From a virus: DNA of 46,927 nucleotides. Both the position numbers and the translations under genes were made by a program. The first letter of the stretch is position 1. Every line of letters begins with the position of its first letter. Positions 18,270 to 24,280 of this stretch are shown piece by piece. Below the pieces are notes generated by a model that worked only from the letters and a program-made list of their open reading frames with translations, was not told the DNA's origin and did not search any database. The stretch lies in the IMG/VR virus record IMGVR_UViG_3300009146_000004, positions 1 to 46,927 of that record. One strand, 5' to 3'.

Positions 18270-18299
18270 TTCGATTCGATTCGATTCGCTTCGATTCGA
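18270..18299. repeat. Pentamer microsatellite (TTCGA)n
   Basis: Six tandem TTCGA-type pentamers (one is TTCGC) fill most of the 60-base gap between the genes at 17797-18243 and 18304-18543. On the minus-strand transcript this is a TCGAA-rich leader just upstream of the AGAGG ribosome site. Such tracts can vary in length by slippage. Confidence 0.85.
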
Positions 18300-18303
18300 T
18301 GAA

Positions 18304-18543
18304 TCACGCGCGCTTCAGTGTAACCGTAATAGTTGATGTGGCTCTAATGAATGGTGCGGTTAGTTTAGCTGATCCCTCCACCAGAGCTACGGGAGTACTT
18401 GCCGTAAATGCCAACGAACCTGACTGAGTAATCGTAGGAGCAGCGGCTTCAGTGTATAGTGTAACCTGAGCTGTTGGAAGCGCATACACTACATTCGCCA
18501 CCATCTCAGTAGGTGGACCGATTGGCAAGAGTTGGACAGTCAT
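18304..18543 (-). CDS. Small beta-rich virion-associated protein
   Basis: A 79-residue protein made of alternating strands (VANVVYALPTAQVTLYTEAA, TSTITVTLKRA) with no cysteines or charged catalytic cluster. It lies seven bases after the IPT/TIG-domain gene and probably is translated with it. Size and composition suit a capsid-surface or fibre subunit. The family is not recognised. Confidence 0.6.
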   Translation of the reverse strand: MTVQLLPIGPPTEMVANVVYALPTAQVTLYTEAAAPTITQSGSLAFTASTPVALVEGSAKLTAPFIRATSTITVTLKRA

Positions 18544-18550
18544 CTTCTAC

Positions 18551-19084
18551 CTACTTTTTCGTAGGAGTTTGCGCGGATGGAGTGAATTTCGTTTCGGTAG
18601 ACTTAGGCGATCTCGAAAGAAGTGAACCACCGAGCGGATTGATCACGAATGGAACTGAATTGGATAGAGCACCATTCGCATCCTGTACCATCACAGGAAC
18701 AGTCGTAGCGACTACCGCAGTACTCATATCTACTTGAGTTGTGAGTTCGGTGGGAGATACTACAATCGTGGGTTCGGGACTACCATTCCAGATGATTGCT
18801 GAACCTTCCTCGAATCCACTTCCATTGACATGAAGCGTAAACGAAGGATCACCAAGTGCGGCTGATTCAGGTGTAATGGATTCGATGACTGGAAGAGTCG
18901 ATGGTTCAGTTGTGAGTAGAGCGATGATCGCTACTTCAGCCTTTTCGGCGAATCGCGTATCGCTACAACACACATCGAGAATCCTTCGGAGCAATGCGCG
19001 TTGCTCTACTGTCACCACGAGCGCGGGTGAAGTGAACGTAATTGGATTGAACGCATCCTGATATAGCGGTTGAATTACTGGCAT
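18551..19084 (-). CDS. IPT/TIG (Ig-like) domain structural protein
   Basis: This 177-residue protein starts after AAGGAGATATGAG. Residues about 68-150 form an IPT/TIG-type Ig fold: PVIESITPESAALGDPSFTL, VNGSGFEEGSAIIWNG, then TELTTQVDM and VPVMVQDANGALSN. In phages, Ig-like domains typically decorate capsids or tails and bind cell surfaces weakly. The N-terminal helical stretch (QRALLRRILDVCCSD) may anchor it. Expression with the terminase-side genes suggests a capsid location. Confidence 0.7.
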   Translation of the reverse strand: MPVIQPLYQDAFNPITFTSPALVVTVEQRALLRRILDVCCSDTRFAEKAEVAIIALLTTEPSTLPVIESITPESAALGDPSFTLHVNGSGFEEGSAIIWNGSPEPTIVVSPTELTTQVDMSTAVVATTVPVMVQDANGALSNSVPFVINPLGGSLLSRSPKSTETKFTPSAQTPTKK

Positions 19085-19112
19085 CTCATATCTCCTTGTC
19101 TGATGGAATTAG

Positions 19113-19181
19113 ATTAGACGATGCGCACTCAAATCGATTAATCGCAATGAACCAAACTCGGCTAAATGCGCATCATCTAAT
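19113..19181 (-). other. Large stem-loop in the terS-side intergenic region
   Basis: Bases 19113-19127 and 19167-19181 are inverted repeats of 15 bp with one mismatch on the plus strand. In the minus-strand transcript that position becomes a G-U pair, so all 15 positions pair. The 39-base loop holds a perfect palindrome CGATTAATCG at 19135-19144. It sits upstream of the IPT/TIG gene, in the leader of the minus operon. It may be a processing, regulatory or packaging element. Confidence 0.6.
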
Positions 19182-19186
19182 AAACC

Positions 19187-19231
19187 GAACTAATCTGATG
19201 TGAACTAATCTGATGTGGACTAGTCTGATGT
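19187..19231. repeat. 15-bp tandem repeat, three copies
   Basis: The unit GAACTAATCTGATGT occurs at 19187-19201 and 19202-19216. A third copy, with two changes, is at 19217-19231. The repeats lie in the 280-base gap between the small terminase and IPT/TIG genes. The rest of this gap (19232-19363) has a weaker inverted repeat, CACTTCA/TGAAGTG at 19290-19325, and no gene. A pac-type or protein-binding site is possible. Confidence 0.85.
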
Positions 19232-19363
19232 GATGAACTTCAATAGCTTATACGCACTTACGGCTAGTCGATTTATCATTCGATGGAACCACTTCACTGA
19301 GAGCGCAGTTAACTTCAATGAAGTGACTTTACTTTAACTTCGATTCGTTTCGGTGAATAGCGA

Positions 19364-19981
19364 TTACTCATTCACCTGAATGACGTCGAATGACTCTTCC
19401 TTTTTGAACTGGGGAGCGTAGATGACGAACTGAGGTCCGTTCACCTGATTAGTCTGAATAGATTCGGGTGAGGCGGGCGGCTCAAGATTCCTGATAATGA
19501 CTGACATATCCTTTGCTATGGTTGACAAGTCCTTCGCATCGGCGTAGTCTAGTTTATCTTGAGTGATTGAACCTAAGGCACTATTAAGCGTTCGGGAAGC
19601 GCGCTTGATCGCACGCGACCTACTCTTATTGATGTGCGATAGGATTCCCGACTTCGGCTGATCATACGTTGTCGTGCTGGTAGCGCCCTTTGCGTATGCT
19701 GATACGCTACTCGCCGAGATCCCAAACTGGGAAGCAATTTCAAGGGCTGATGCGCGACCATTGATTACAGCCTCCTCTCCTATGATTTTTCGGAGTGCGT
19801 CTGGAACATTCATGTCCCCTTCAGATCTACCACGATGAGGCTTCTCTACGATGGAGACTGATGGAACCAGATCTGATGACGGCGCCGGAATGCGCGTCTT
19901 TGGATCGGACTTAGATCCATTAGATCCAGTCCTACCAAGCTCGATATCGAAATCAGAATCTGATACTATTCCAATAGGCAT
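19364..19981 (-). CDS. terS: Terminase small subunit (putative)
   Basis: This 205-residue protein has a disordered N terminus, then a helix-turn-helix near residues 75-95 (ALEIASQFGISASSVSAYAKG) and a helical oligomerisation region (RAIKRASRTLNSALGSI, LSTIAKDMSVIIRNLE). A DNA-binding N-terminal domain followed by a helical core is the usual plan of small terminases, which choose viral DNA and hand it to the large subunit. It is the first gene of the leftward arm, about 70 bases after a promoter with a perfect -35 box. Its ribosome site is weak. Confidence 0.65.
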   Translation of the reverse strand: MPIGIVSDSDFDIELGRTGSNGSKSDPKTRIPAPSSDLVPSVSIVEKPHRGRSEGDMNVPDALRKIIGEEAVINGRASALEIASQFGISASSVSAYAKGATSTTTYDQPKSGILSHINKSRSRAIKRASRTLNSALGSITQDKLDYADAKDLSTIAKDMSVIIRNLEPPASPESIQTNQVNGPQFVIYAPQFKKEESFDVIQVNE

Positions 19982-20057
19982 GACTTATACCGTGAGCATA
20001 GCGAACTAGATCATGTAGTCAGATCAGGGTATCGGACGGAGACTCCCCTCGGAGCGT

Positions 20058-20086
20058 AGTATTTCATAACTTTTCTGATTTGTCAA
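20058..20086 (-). promoter_or_regulatory. Sigma70-like promoter for the leftward (late) arm
   Basis: On the minus strand a perfect -35 TTGACA (20086-20081) is followed, after 17 bases, by AATACT (20063-20058), a four-of-six match to the -10 consensus. Transcription would start near 20050 and enter the small terminase gene at 19981. The leader contains a small CTCC/GGAG hairpin. Confidence 0.6.
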
Positions 20087-20185
20087 GTATTATGTGAAGT
20101 CCTACGAGGCTCTTTTAGAGGGGCGTGCGGCGACCCGACCTGAGAGACGGACCCGCCGAAATGCAAGCGGAATGGGGCGTTACGG

Positions 20186-20220
20186 CCCGAATCGGACCCA
20201 AATAGACCCCGAATCGAACC
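20186..20220. repeat. Direct repeats in the divergent control region
   Basis: CCCGAATCGGACC (20186-20198) and CCCGAATCGAACC (20208-20220) match at 12 of 13 bases and start 22 bp apart, about two helical turns. They lie in a GC-rich stretch (20100-20240) that has no convincing gene but has a small GGGC/GCCC hairpin at 20175-20188. A protein-binding site is likely. A palindrome GATCATGATC follows at 20259-20268. Confidence 0.6.
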
Positions 20221-20317
20221 AACCGAAGCAACGGGGGGAGGCACACTATATACTATTGGATCATGATCTGTATATACTGCGAGCGTAGCGAGCATGGGAC
20301 CCTATTTAGATTATGGT

Positions 20318-20346
20318 CTGTCAAACATTAGATGATTTGGTATAGT
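20318..20346 (+). promoter_or_regulatory. Sigma70-like promoter for the rightward (early) arm
   Basis: CTGTCA (20318-20323) and TATAGT (20341-20346) are separated by 17 bases and match the -35 and -10 consensus at four and five of six positions. The predicted start is near 20353. A 19-base repeat occupies the spacer and recurs just downstream, as expected of an operator. Confidence 0.6.
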
Positions 20347-20376
20347 ATACATTTCTTCAAATATTAGATGATTTGG
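20322..20376. repeat. Operator-like direct repeats around the early promoter
   Basis: CAAACATTAGATGATTTGG (20322-20340) and CAAATATTAGATGATTTGG (20358-20376) differ at one base and start 36 bp apart. The first fills the spacer of the promoter at 20318-20346. The second covers the region just after the expected start. A regulator bound here would block or modulate early transcription. Confidence 0.75.
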
Positions 20377-20397
20377 ATCCCGCCGCCCCGACTCGAT

Positions 20398-20450
20398 GTG
20401 TAATTATTACACTACATGGGTATACCCCATACGGCCTACTAAGTATTTAG
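20398..20450. promoter_or_regulatory. Cluster of three palindromes downstream of the early promoter
   Basis: GTGTAATTATTACAC (20398-20412) is a perfect dyad. GGGTATACCC (20418-20427) is a perfect 10-base palindrome. TACTAAGTATTTAGTA (from about 20437) has six-base arms. The three lie within about 55 bp and may bind dimeric regulators, or fold in the early leader RNA. Confidence 0.55.
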
Positions 20451-20499
20451 TACGTAGTGCTTAGTGTTACGTTTATAACACCTCCTGCCCGAGCCGATA

Positions 20500-20529
20500 G
20501 TAACCATGGCAACTGTAACCATGGCAAGT
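20500..20529. repeat. 15-bp tandem repeat, two copies
   Basis: GTAACCATGGCAACT (20500-20514) is followed directly by GTAACCATGGCAAGT (20515-20529), with one difference. Each copy contains a CCATGG palindrome. An ATG in the first copy opens a 22-residue frame (20506-20574), but there is no ribosome site, so I do not call a gene. Confidence 0.85.
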
Positions 20530-20539
20530 GCCCCGGCGC

Positions 20540-20738
20540 GGACTACGGTCCAAAGAAAAATGCACCGAACCTGAAAATACTTGGTGCAAACGGGCTGAAG
20601 TATGAGACAATCTCTTTGTCGCTGGTTGACGCGACACGGAGCCGAGAGGCAGCCCGAAGCGTAACCACAAAGCGACCCCGTTAGCGTCTGAAGCCCGGCG
20701 CCACAAGATGACACCCGAAGTCAGGCGGATTACCTGAC
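20540..20738 (+). ncRNA. Structured RNA candidate in the early leader
   Basis: Several hairpins follow one another before the first early gene: GGAC-UACG-GUCC (20540-20551), whose C(UACG)G loop is an extra-stable tetraloop; GCACC/GGUGC (20562-20587); a stem GGGCUG/CAGCCC (20592-20597 with 20650-20655) enclosing GAGA/UCUC (20604-20614) and UGUCGC/GCGACA (20617-20636); and GUCAGG/CCUGAC (20720-20738). The multibranch layout suggests a folded leader or independent RNA. I do not recognise a known family, and no tRNA is present. Confidence 0.5.
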
Positions 20739-20759
20739 CAGACTACACTGGAGACTACA

Positions 20760-21164
20760 ATGGCTGTTGTGAAAAAGACTTACAAGGCGAACGTTGGCAC
20801 GGCGTGGGGCGGAGCACTCAAGGCGGAACACGCTCCGAAGATTCCTTTCTCGTATGACGTGGACGAGTTCCCCACGTTCGCGGATATGACCGCTGCTGGC
20901 GAGTCCCCCTCGGAGAAGCAGATTCTCAAGTTTGTCAATGATGCGCGCAAGAATGCCGCGCGTCAGTCGGCACAGGACGAGACACTCAAGGCGCTGGGTT
21001 ACGAGAAGCCTAACACCGCGAACGACGACCAGCTTCGCCTGACCATGTTCTACAAAATGCTCCGTCAGAGCAAGCGCACCCACGACGAATCCGTCCAGAT
21101 GGCTGCCGTTTCGGCCAACGCAGAATGGGCTGAGATTCCTGAAGACGGCGACATCAAGTTCTAG
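20760..21164 (+). CDS. First early protein, GC-rich codons, unknown function
   Basis: This 134-residue protein begins after CTGGAGACTACA. It is helical in its second half (ILKFVNDARKNAARQSAQDE, DDQLRLTMFYKMLRQSK) and ends acidic (EIPEDGDIKF). Codons favour C and G at third positions (AAC GAC GAC CAG, CTC CGT CAG AGC AAG CGC), unlike nearby genes. First place after the early promoter, a strong ribosome site and such codons suggest a product made early and in quantity, perhaps a host-takeover or DNA-binding factor. The function is unknown. Confidence 0.75.
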   Translation: MAVVKKTYKANVGTAWGGALKAEHAPKIPFSYDVDEFPTFADMTAAGESPSEKQILKFVNDARKNAARQSAQDETLKALGYEKPNTANDDQLRLTMFYKMLRQSKRTHDESVQMAAVSANAEWAEIPEDGDIKF

Positions 21165-21166
21165 CT

Positions 21167-21222
21167 GAGGGTTTTACAGGGTGCTCAAGACTCCACATCT
21201 TGAGCATCCAACTAAACCCCTC
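21167..21222 (+). other. Nested hairpin after the first early gene
   Basis: An inner stem UGCUCAAGA/UCUUGAGCA (21182-21190 with 21198-21206, seven-base loop) sits inside an outer stem GAGGGUUU/AAACCC(C)UC (21167-21174 with 21214-21222). No T run follows, so it is not a standard intrinsic terminator. It may protect the upstream message or control the gene at 21264. Confidence 0.65.
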
Positions 21223-21263
21223 GGCCGTTAACCCGTAACTACACTCAACTGGAGCATCCAAAA

Positions 21264-21458
21264 ATGAAACTCTACAAAGTCAGCTTCACGTTCTGCGACG
21301 ACTACCGCCCGAAGTCCGAGACGTTCCTGAGCATTTCGCTGACGGTCATGGCGTTTGACCAGTTTGGCGCGTTGCAGCAGGCGTGGACGAAACTGGGCTC
21401 GCTGGACTTGCCTGAGCCCGAGTCGTTCAACGCGTCGCGCGTCGAAAAGACCTGCTGA
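21264..21458 (+). CDS. Small early protein, GC-rich codons, unknown function
   Basis: This 64-residue protein begins after ACTGGAGCATCCAAAA and reads MKLYKVSFTFCDDYRPKSET, with a beta-hairpin-like start and an acidic-aromatic middle, ending in SRVEKTC. Third codon positions are strongly G or C, as in the gene at 20760. It is alone between two hairpin-rich noncoding stretches. Probably an early host-interaction protein. No family is recognised. Confidence 0.65.
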   Translation: MKLYKVSFTFCDDYRPKSETFLSISLTVMAFDQFGALQQAWTKLGSLDLPEPESFNASRVEKTC

Positions 21459-21818
21459 CCCCTTCCCCGCCTGGTCCCCCAGAACATCGGGGGACCACAC
21501 TCCCGCCTGATTCTCCCCTCCCTGATCCCTCTCCATGATCCAGCCTCGTATTGACCTCGGACCATGATCCAGGGCCGTCCAGCACTTCGTGCTGTGCAGA
21601 GTGCTGTGCAGAATGCTGTACATTATTATTTGAGTGTGTATGTGTGTGTGTATGTGTGTTCACTCCCCCCACGCGGGGGGACACACTGGCCTTCGACCCC
21701 ACCGAAAGCACCCCAAACCAAAACATAATAATCCCTCTCCTTTTTTTTTTTTACTCTTTTTTAGGAATATGAAGAAGTATTGTGTGGGTTGGTTGTGTAT
21801 GGCATGGTCTTTGCCGAG
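21459..21818 (+). other. Hairpin- and repeat-rich noncoding stretch
   Basis: About 510 bases between genes (to 21968) hold no convincing coding sequence. Features in order: a 9-bp hairpin UGGUCCCCC/GGGGGACCA (21472-21497); AGCAC-UUC-GUGCU (21581-21593); a 12-base tandem repeat; a GT-rich tract (21631-21660); a hairpin of seven G/C-rich pairs with loop ACGC (21664-21681); and a run of 12 T (21741-21752). The T run is too far from any stem to make an obvious terminator. Confidence 0.6.
21589..21624. repeat. 12-bp tandem repeat, three copies
   Basis: GTGCTGTGCAGA occurs at 21589-21600 and 21601-21612 and, with several changes, at 21613-21624. The first copy is also the right arm of the AGCAC/GTGCT hairpin. 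It lies in the noncoding stretch after the second early gene. Confidence 0.8.
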
Positions 21819-21926
21819 GGGGACTTGACCGGAAGTCGAGTGTGTGGTAGGATCGGGGGGTCGGAAACACACACGCACAAGCACACACAGTGATGGCACG
21901 CTCCATGCCCCACATGCCAAGTCCCC
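21819..21926 (+). promoter_or_regulatory. Leader RNA with two mutually exclusive stems
   Basis: GGGGACUUG (21819-21827) can pair with CAAGUCCCC (21918-21926) over 9 bp, or its GACUU part can pair with the nearby AAGUC (21833-21837) around the loop GACCGG. The two are mutually exclusive. GUGUGUG (21840-21846) with CACACAC (21868-21874) forms a third stem inside the long one. The element ends about 40 bases before the ATG at 21969 and may switch expression of that operon. Confidence 0.5.
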
Positions 21927-21968
21927 GATTTCACTTAACCCTAATTCACTACACAGAAGGAGAATACT

Positions 21969-22229
21969 ATGCCTAAACACACACATAAGTTCATGCGCAT
22001 TCCGGCGAAGAAGACCAACACATGGACGTGCGTACTATGTCCGTGGTTCGTACATGAGGGGCTATCTCACCTAATCCTATCGAAGGACGGGATATGTTGG
22101 AGCTGTGAGGAGCCATTTAGAATGAGCGAAGAGTCAATGAAAGAGGACAAACCACGATGTAGCGAATGTAGAACAGGTCTATCTCAGGACGCAATAACTC
22201 AAATACTCAGAGATAAGGGATTACTATAA
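21969..22229 (+). CDS. Small zinc-binding protein
   Basis: This 86-residue protein starts after AGAAGGAGAATACT. Three C-x2-C pairs (CVLC at 21-24, CWSC, CSEC) plus nearby histidines predict one or two zinc ribbons. The C terminus is helical (SQDAITQILRDKGLL). Its stop overlaps the LAGLIDADG endonuclease start (TAATG). It is one of about a dozen small Cys-rich proteins in the early arm. A role in binding nucleic acid or host proteins is likely but unproven. Confidence 0.7.
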   Translation: MPKHTHKFMRIPAKKTNTWTCVLCPWFVHEGLSHLILSKDGICWSCEEPFRMSEESMKEDKPRCSECRTGLSQDAITQILRDKGLL

Positions 22230-22648
22230 TGTCATACGAGACTAACGTAGCGTGGTGTGCCGGATTCTTTGATGGTGAGGGTCACGTATCGTATCGACGT
22301 CAATATGTACGATCCAATGGAAGGGTAGCAGGCACAATACACGCGACCGTTCCACAAAATAGTGAAAACAAAGAGACATTAGAATTCTTTCAATCTGTTG
22401 TAAGTATGGGTAGAATTAAAGGACCGTATAAAACCAAGAAAGGAAAAACACAACACGTGCTAGTCTTCGGAGTGAAGGAAGTAATGCCACTTCTCATCAT
22501 TCTCAAGCCGTATCTAAAGTGCGAGAAGACAACAGATTTCCAACGAGCCATAGCATTATACGAAATGCATGATTCCAAAGCTACACCAGACGATTACGCC
22601 AGAACAGCACGATGGAAAAAGAAGAAAGGAATATCTGTATTTAGTTAA
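22229..22648 (+). CDS. LAGLIDADG-type homing endonuclease, free-standing
   Basis: A 139-residue protein with one LAGLIDADG-like helix, WCAGFFDGEGHV, at residues 9-20. The catalytic acidic residue of such helices would be D15 or E17. A beta region follows (IHATVPQNSE, VVSMGRIKGP, HVLVFGVKEV) and then helices. One motif per chain means it should act as a dimer. It is not inside a recognisable intron and so behaves as a free-standing mobile endonuclease that cuts alleles lacking it. It is coupled to the upstream zinc protein by TAATG. Confidence 0.8.
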   Translation: MSYETNVAWCAGFFDGEGHVSYRRQYVRSNGRVAGTIHATVPQNSENKETLEFFQSVVSMGRIKGPYKTKKGKTQHVLVFGVKEVMPLLIILKPYLKCEKTTDFQRAIALYEMHDSKATPDDYARTARWKKKKGISVFS

Positions 22649-22659
22649 CCAAAGAAAAA

Positions 22660-22745
22660 GGCGTCAATCGCTTGGCCCCGAGTCGGCCTACCATACCTAG
22701 TGGTAGGTCGGCTCCCCAACCCCTCCATCTTGGGGTTGACACGCC
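22660..22745 (+). ncRNA. Structured RNA element after the endonuclease gene
   Basis: A 14-bp stem with two G-U pairs (22680-22693 with 22701-22714, loop UACCUAG) and a second stem CAACCCC/GGGGUUG (22717-22723 with 22732-22738) lie inside an outer stem GGCGUCAA/UUGACACGCC (22660-22667 with 22736-22745, two bases bulged). The outer and second stems share UUG, so they compete. A separate UCUGGAC/GUCCAGA stem follows at 22784-22818. It may be a leader of the operon at 22857. Confidence 0.55.
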
Positions 22746-22837
22746 CCCCGCCCCCGATCCAAAATGAGGCTCGACCTGTCACGTCTGGACGAAACTATAC
22801 TCTAGACCATAGTCCAGACCATCAAGTAAACTGAAAC

Positions 22838-22847
22838 TCCGAAAGGA
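22838..22847 (+). promoter_or_regulatory. GNRA-loop hairpin holding the ribosome site (gene at 22857)
   Basis: UCC-GAAA-GGA folds as three pairs with a GNRA tetraloop, and the AGGA ribosome site is its loop end and 3' arm. The spacing to the ATG is nine bases. The same form occurs before the genes at 23358, 24354 and 28300. Confidence 0.6.
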
Positions 22848-22856
22848 CAGTATCTC

Positions 22857-23120
22857 ATGCGCGTATCAGGCTTCGTCACTCCTACCAATATCGGCACCGC
22901 GTCTAGCAGGTTCGCCGGCTGTATCCACCCCTCACGCAATTTCGATATGGTTCTGCTGATGGAAGAGGCAGAACGATTCGATTTCATTGTAGATGTGCGC
23001 GGTCCATACCCGACCATGATTAAGGGTATGAAGGCCGCGCAGTATCGTAGTCACCGTGACCTGCTGAATTTCATTTCCATCACTCACGGTGGGACACTCC
23101 ATCTATCGGGTCAGTTCTAG
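22857..23120 (+). CDS. Early protein, unknown function
   Basis: This 87-residue protein has a Gly/Thr-rich N terminus (RVSGFVTPTNIGTASSRFAG) and a mixed middle (FDFIVDVRGPYPTMIKGMKA), ending in a short beta stretch. No cysteine pairs, membrane segment or known motif is seen. It begins the block 22857-24569, whose genes are close-packed and share a hairpin-type ribosome site. Confidence 0.6.
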   Translation: MRVSGFVTPTNIGTASSRFAGCIHPSRNFDMVLLMEEAERFDFIVDVRGPYPTMIKGMKAAQYRSHRDLLNFISITHGGTLHLSGQF

Positions 23121-23122
23121 CC

Positions 23123-23356
23123 ATGCGCACTCTACCAGCAATTAAGTCTAGCTCATTCAGAGTTAGATTCAATCTACGCGAAGTCCATATCATCACTCAG
23201 TGGAAGGATGGTTGCATCTACCGCACCCGCTCCCTTGGTATGATTGTGTGTCATGCACCATACGCCGATAGACTTCGTGTAGCTAACCCGAACATCATCA
23301 TCGGGCCTGTATCCACAGACGTAACCCAATATCTGCATTCCGAAAGGACAGCATAA
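23123..23356 (+). CDS. Early protein, unknown function
   Basis: This 77-residue basic, beta-rich protein (SFRVRFNLREVHIITQWKDG, RSLGMIVCHAPYADRL) starts two bases after the previous stop without a clear ribosome site, so it is probably translated by reinitiation. No recognised family. The 3' end of the gene contains the GNRA hairpin used by the next gene. Confidence 0.6.
   Translation: MRTLPAIKSSSFRVRFNLREVHIITQWKDGCIYRTRSLGMIVCHAPYADRLRVANPNIIIGPVSTDVTQYLHSERTA
23339..23348 (+). promoter_or_regulatory. GNRA-loop hairpin holding the ribosome site (gene at 23358)
   Basis: UCC-GAAA-GGA is followed by nine bases and then ATG, exactly as before the gene at 22857. It overlaps the last codons of the gene at 23123. 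Confidence 0.6.
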
Positions 23357-23357
23357 C

Positions 23358-23567
23358 ATGCGTAGATTCTTCTGTGTCAAGTGTAACAAGGTCAAGCGCG
23401 TTCAACAGTGGCCTCGTGTGATTGAGCGTATTGAGTCTACTCTACCCGAACAGCGTATAGGCGAGTGTAATCATCACTCTGGTGGATTCTACCTCGAAGC
23501 GCCGTCAAAGCGTAGCGTAGTCAATCGTAACGAATCGAAGTCCACTCGAACTAAGAAAGCATCGTAG
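23358..23567 (+). CDS. Small basic zinc-binding protein
   Basis: A 69-residue protein with C-x2-C at 6-9 (FCVKCNKVKR) and a later C-N-H-H (near 37-40) that could complete a zinc site. The rest is strongly basic and Ser/Lys-rich (KSTRTKKAS), as in nucleic-acid-binding proteins. It sits in the 22857-24569 block. The function is unknown. Confidence 0.65.
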   Translation: MRRFFCVKCNKVKRVQQWPRVIERIESTLPEQRIGECNHHSGGFYLEAPSKRSVVNRNESKSTRTKKAS

Positions 23568-23569
23568 TC

Positions 23570-24280
23570 ATGACTACACATAACTACATGAAGGCTGGCG
23601 AGTGTGAACAATGCGAGTCTATTGGCTCCATTCACTTAGTCCATGGACGTATCTGGCTCTGCCTACCATGCAAAGAGCAGGATGAGCGTGTTCTGGCTGA
23701 GTCCATCCGCACTACTAATCAGTCGCGTGAAGCTCAGTCCATGCTACACAATGCGCGTCGCATGGATACGGCGATTGAACTGAAGCAGGATATCTATATG
23801 TCGAATATCCCTGCTACAGTTGAACTACGCGCGGCCATTGAAGCTGACGAATCAATTCCCTCGAATCAGAAGCAGTATGCCTACACGAAGGCTACTAATG
23901 AGCGCGCACTTCACCTGCAGTCAGTTCTCTTCGAATTAAGGAAAGCCGTTAATGAGAGGGAGAACGAATATAAGTTGTGGGTCACCGAGACTCAGACGAA
24001 TGCAGCTAAACTGTCCTCAGAACTACGTGAACAGTTTAAGTCTATGGACATCTCATACGCACCTCGCGTAATGAAGCCCACCAAACAACCCACAATCAAG
24101 ACTGCTAAGACTGGTCCGAAGAAGGATAGTGCGCAGGTAGTGAAGGAAGTCGCAGAGAAGTATGGTCTGATGGCCCCAATGCTCAAAATGACGATGGAAG
24201 GTCAGAAGATGAACTCTGCTGAAGAGGCCGCACAATTCCTCATGCGCACTACGGGTCTAGGTAAGGTTACTCAATCGTAG
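23570..24280 (+). CDS. Zinc-ribbon plus coiled-coil protein
   Basis: A protein of 236 residues. An N-terminal site uses C12-x2-C15 (GECEQC) and C31-x2-C34 (LCLPC). Residues 38-160 are a long, charged helical region with heptads. The C terminus is basic then helical (TKQPTIKTAKTGPKK, LMAPMLKMTMEGQKM). The plan, zinc head with coiled-coil body, suggests a DNA- or protein-binding scaffold. It starts two bases after the previous stop. The stop codon lies in the first copy of a 15-base repeat. Confidence 0.65.
   Translation: MTTHNYMKAGECEQCESIGSIHLVHGRIWLCLPCKEQDERVLAESIRTTNQSREAQSMLHNARRMDTAIELKQDIYMSNIPATVELRAAIEADESIPSNQKQYAYTKATNERALHLQSVLFELRKAVNERENEYKLWVTETQTNAAKLSSELREQFKSMDISYAPRVMKPTKQPTIKTAKTGPKKDSAQVVKEVAEKYGLMAPMLKMTMEGQKMNSAEEAAQFLMRTTGLGKVTQS

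Noticed and set aside
20439-20714. Minus-strand frame of 91 residues in the control region, preceded by an AGGAGG-like string
   Set aside because: Its own codons run through the RNA hairpins, the amino-acid pattern is irregular, and the purine-rich string is not placed before its start.
20100-20760. tRNA or tmRNA in the noncoding control region
   Set aside because: GGTTCGATTC-like strings occur on the minus strand, but no matching T-stem, acceptor stem or anticodon arm can be formed.
21741-21760. Intrinsic terminator at the T12 run
   Set aside because: The nearest strong stem ends at 21681, about 60 bases upstream, too far for a standard terminator.
21628-21772. GTATGT ... polypyrimidine ... 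TTTTAG, looking like a eukaryotic intron
   Set aside because: All other evidence is bacteriophage. GT and T tracts give such strings by chance.
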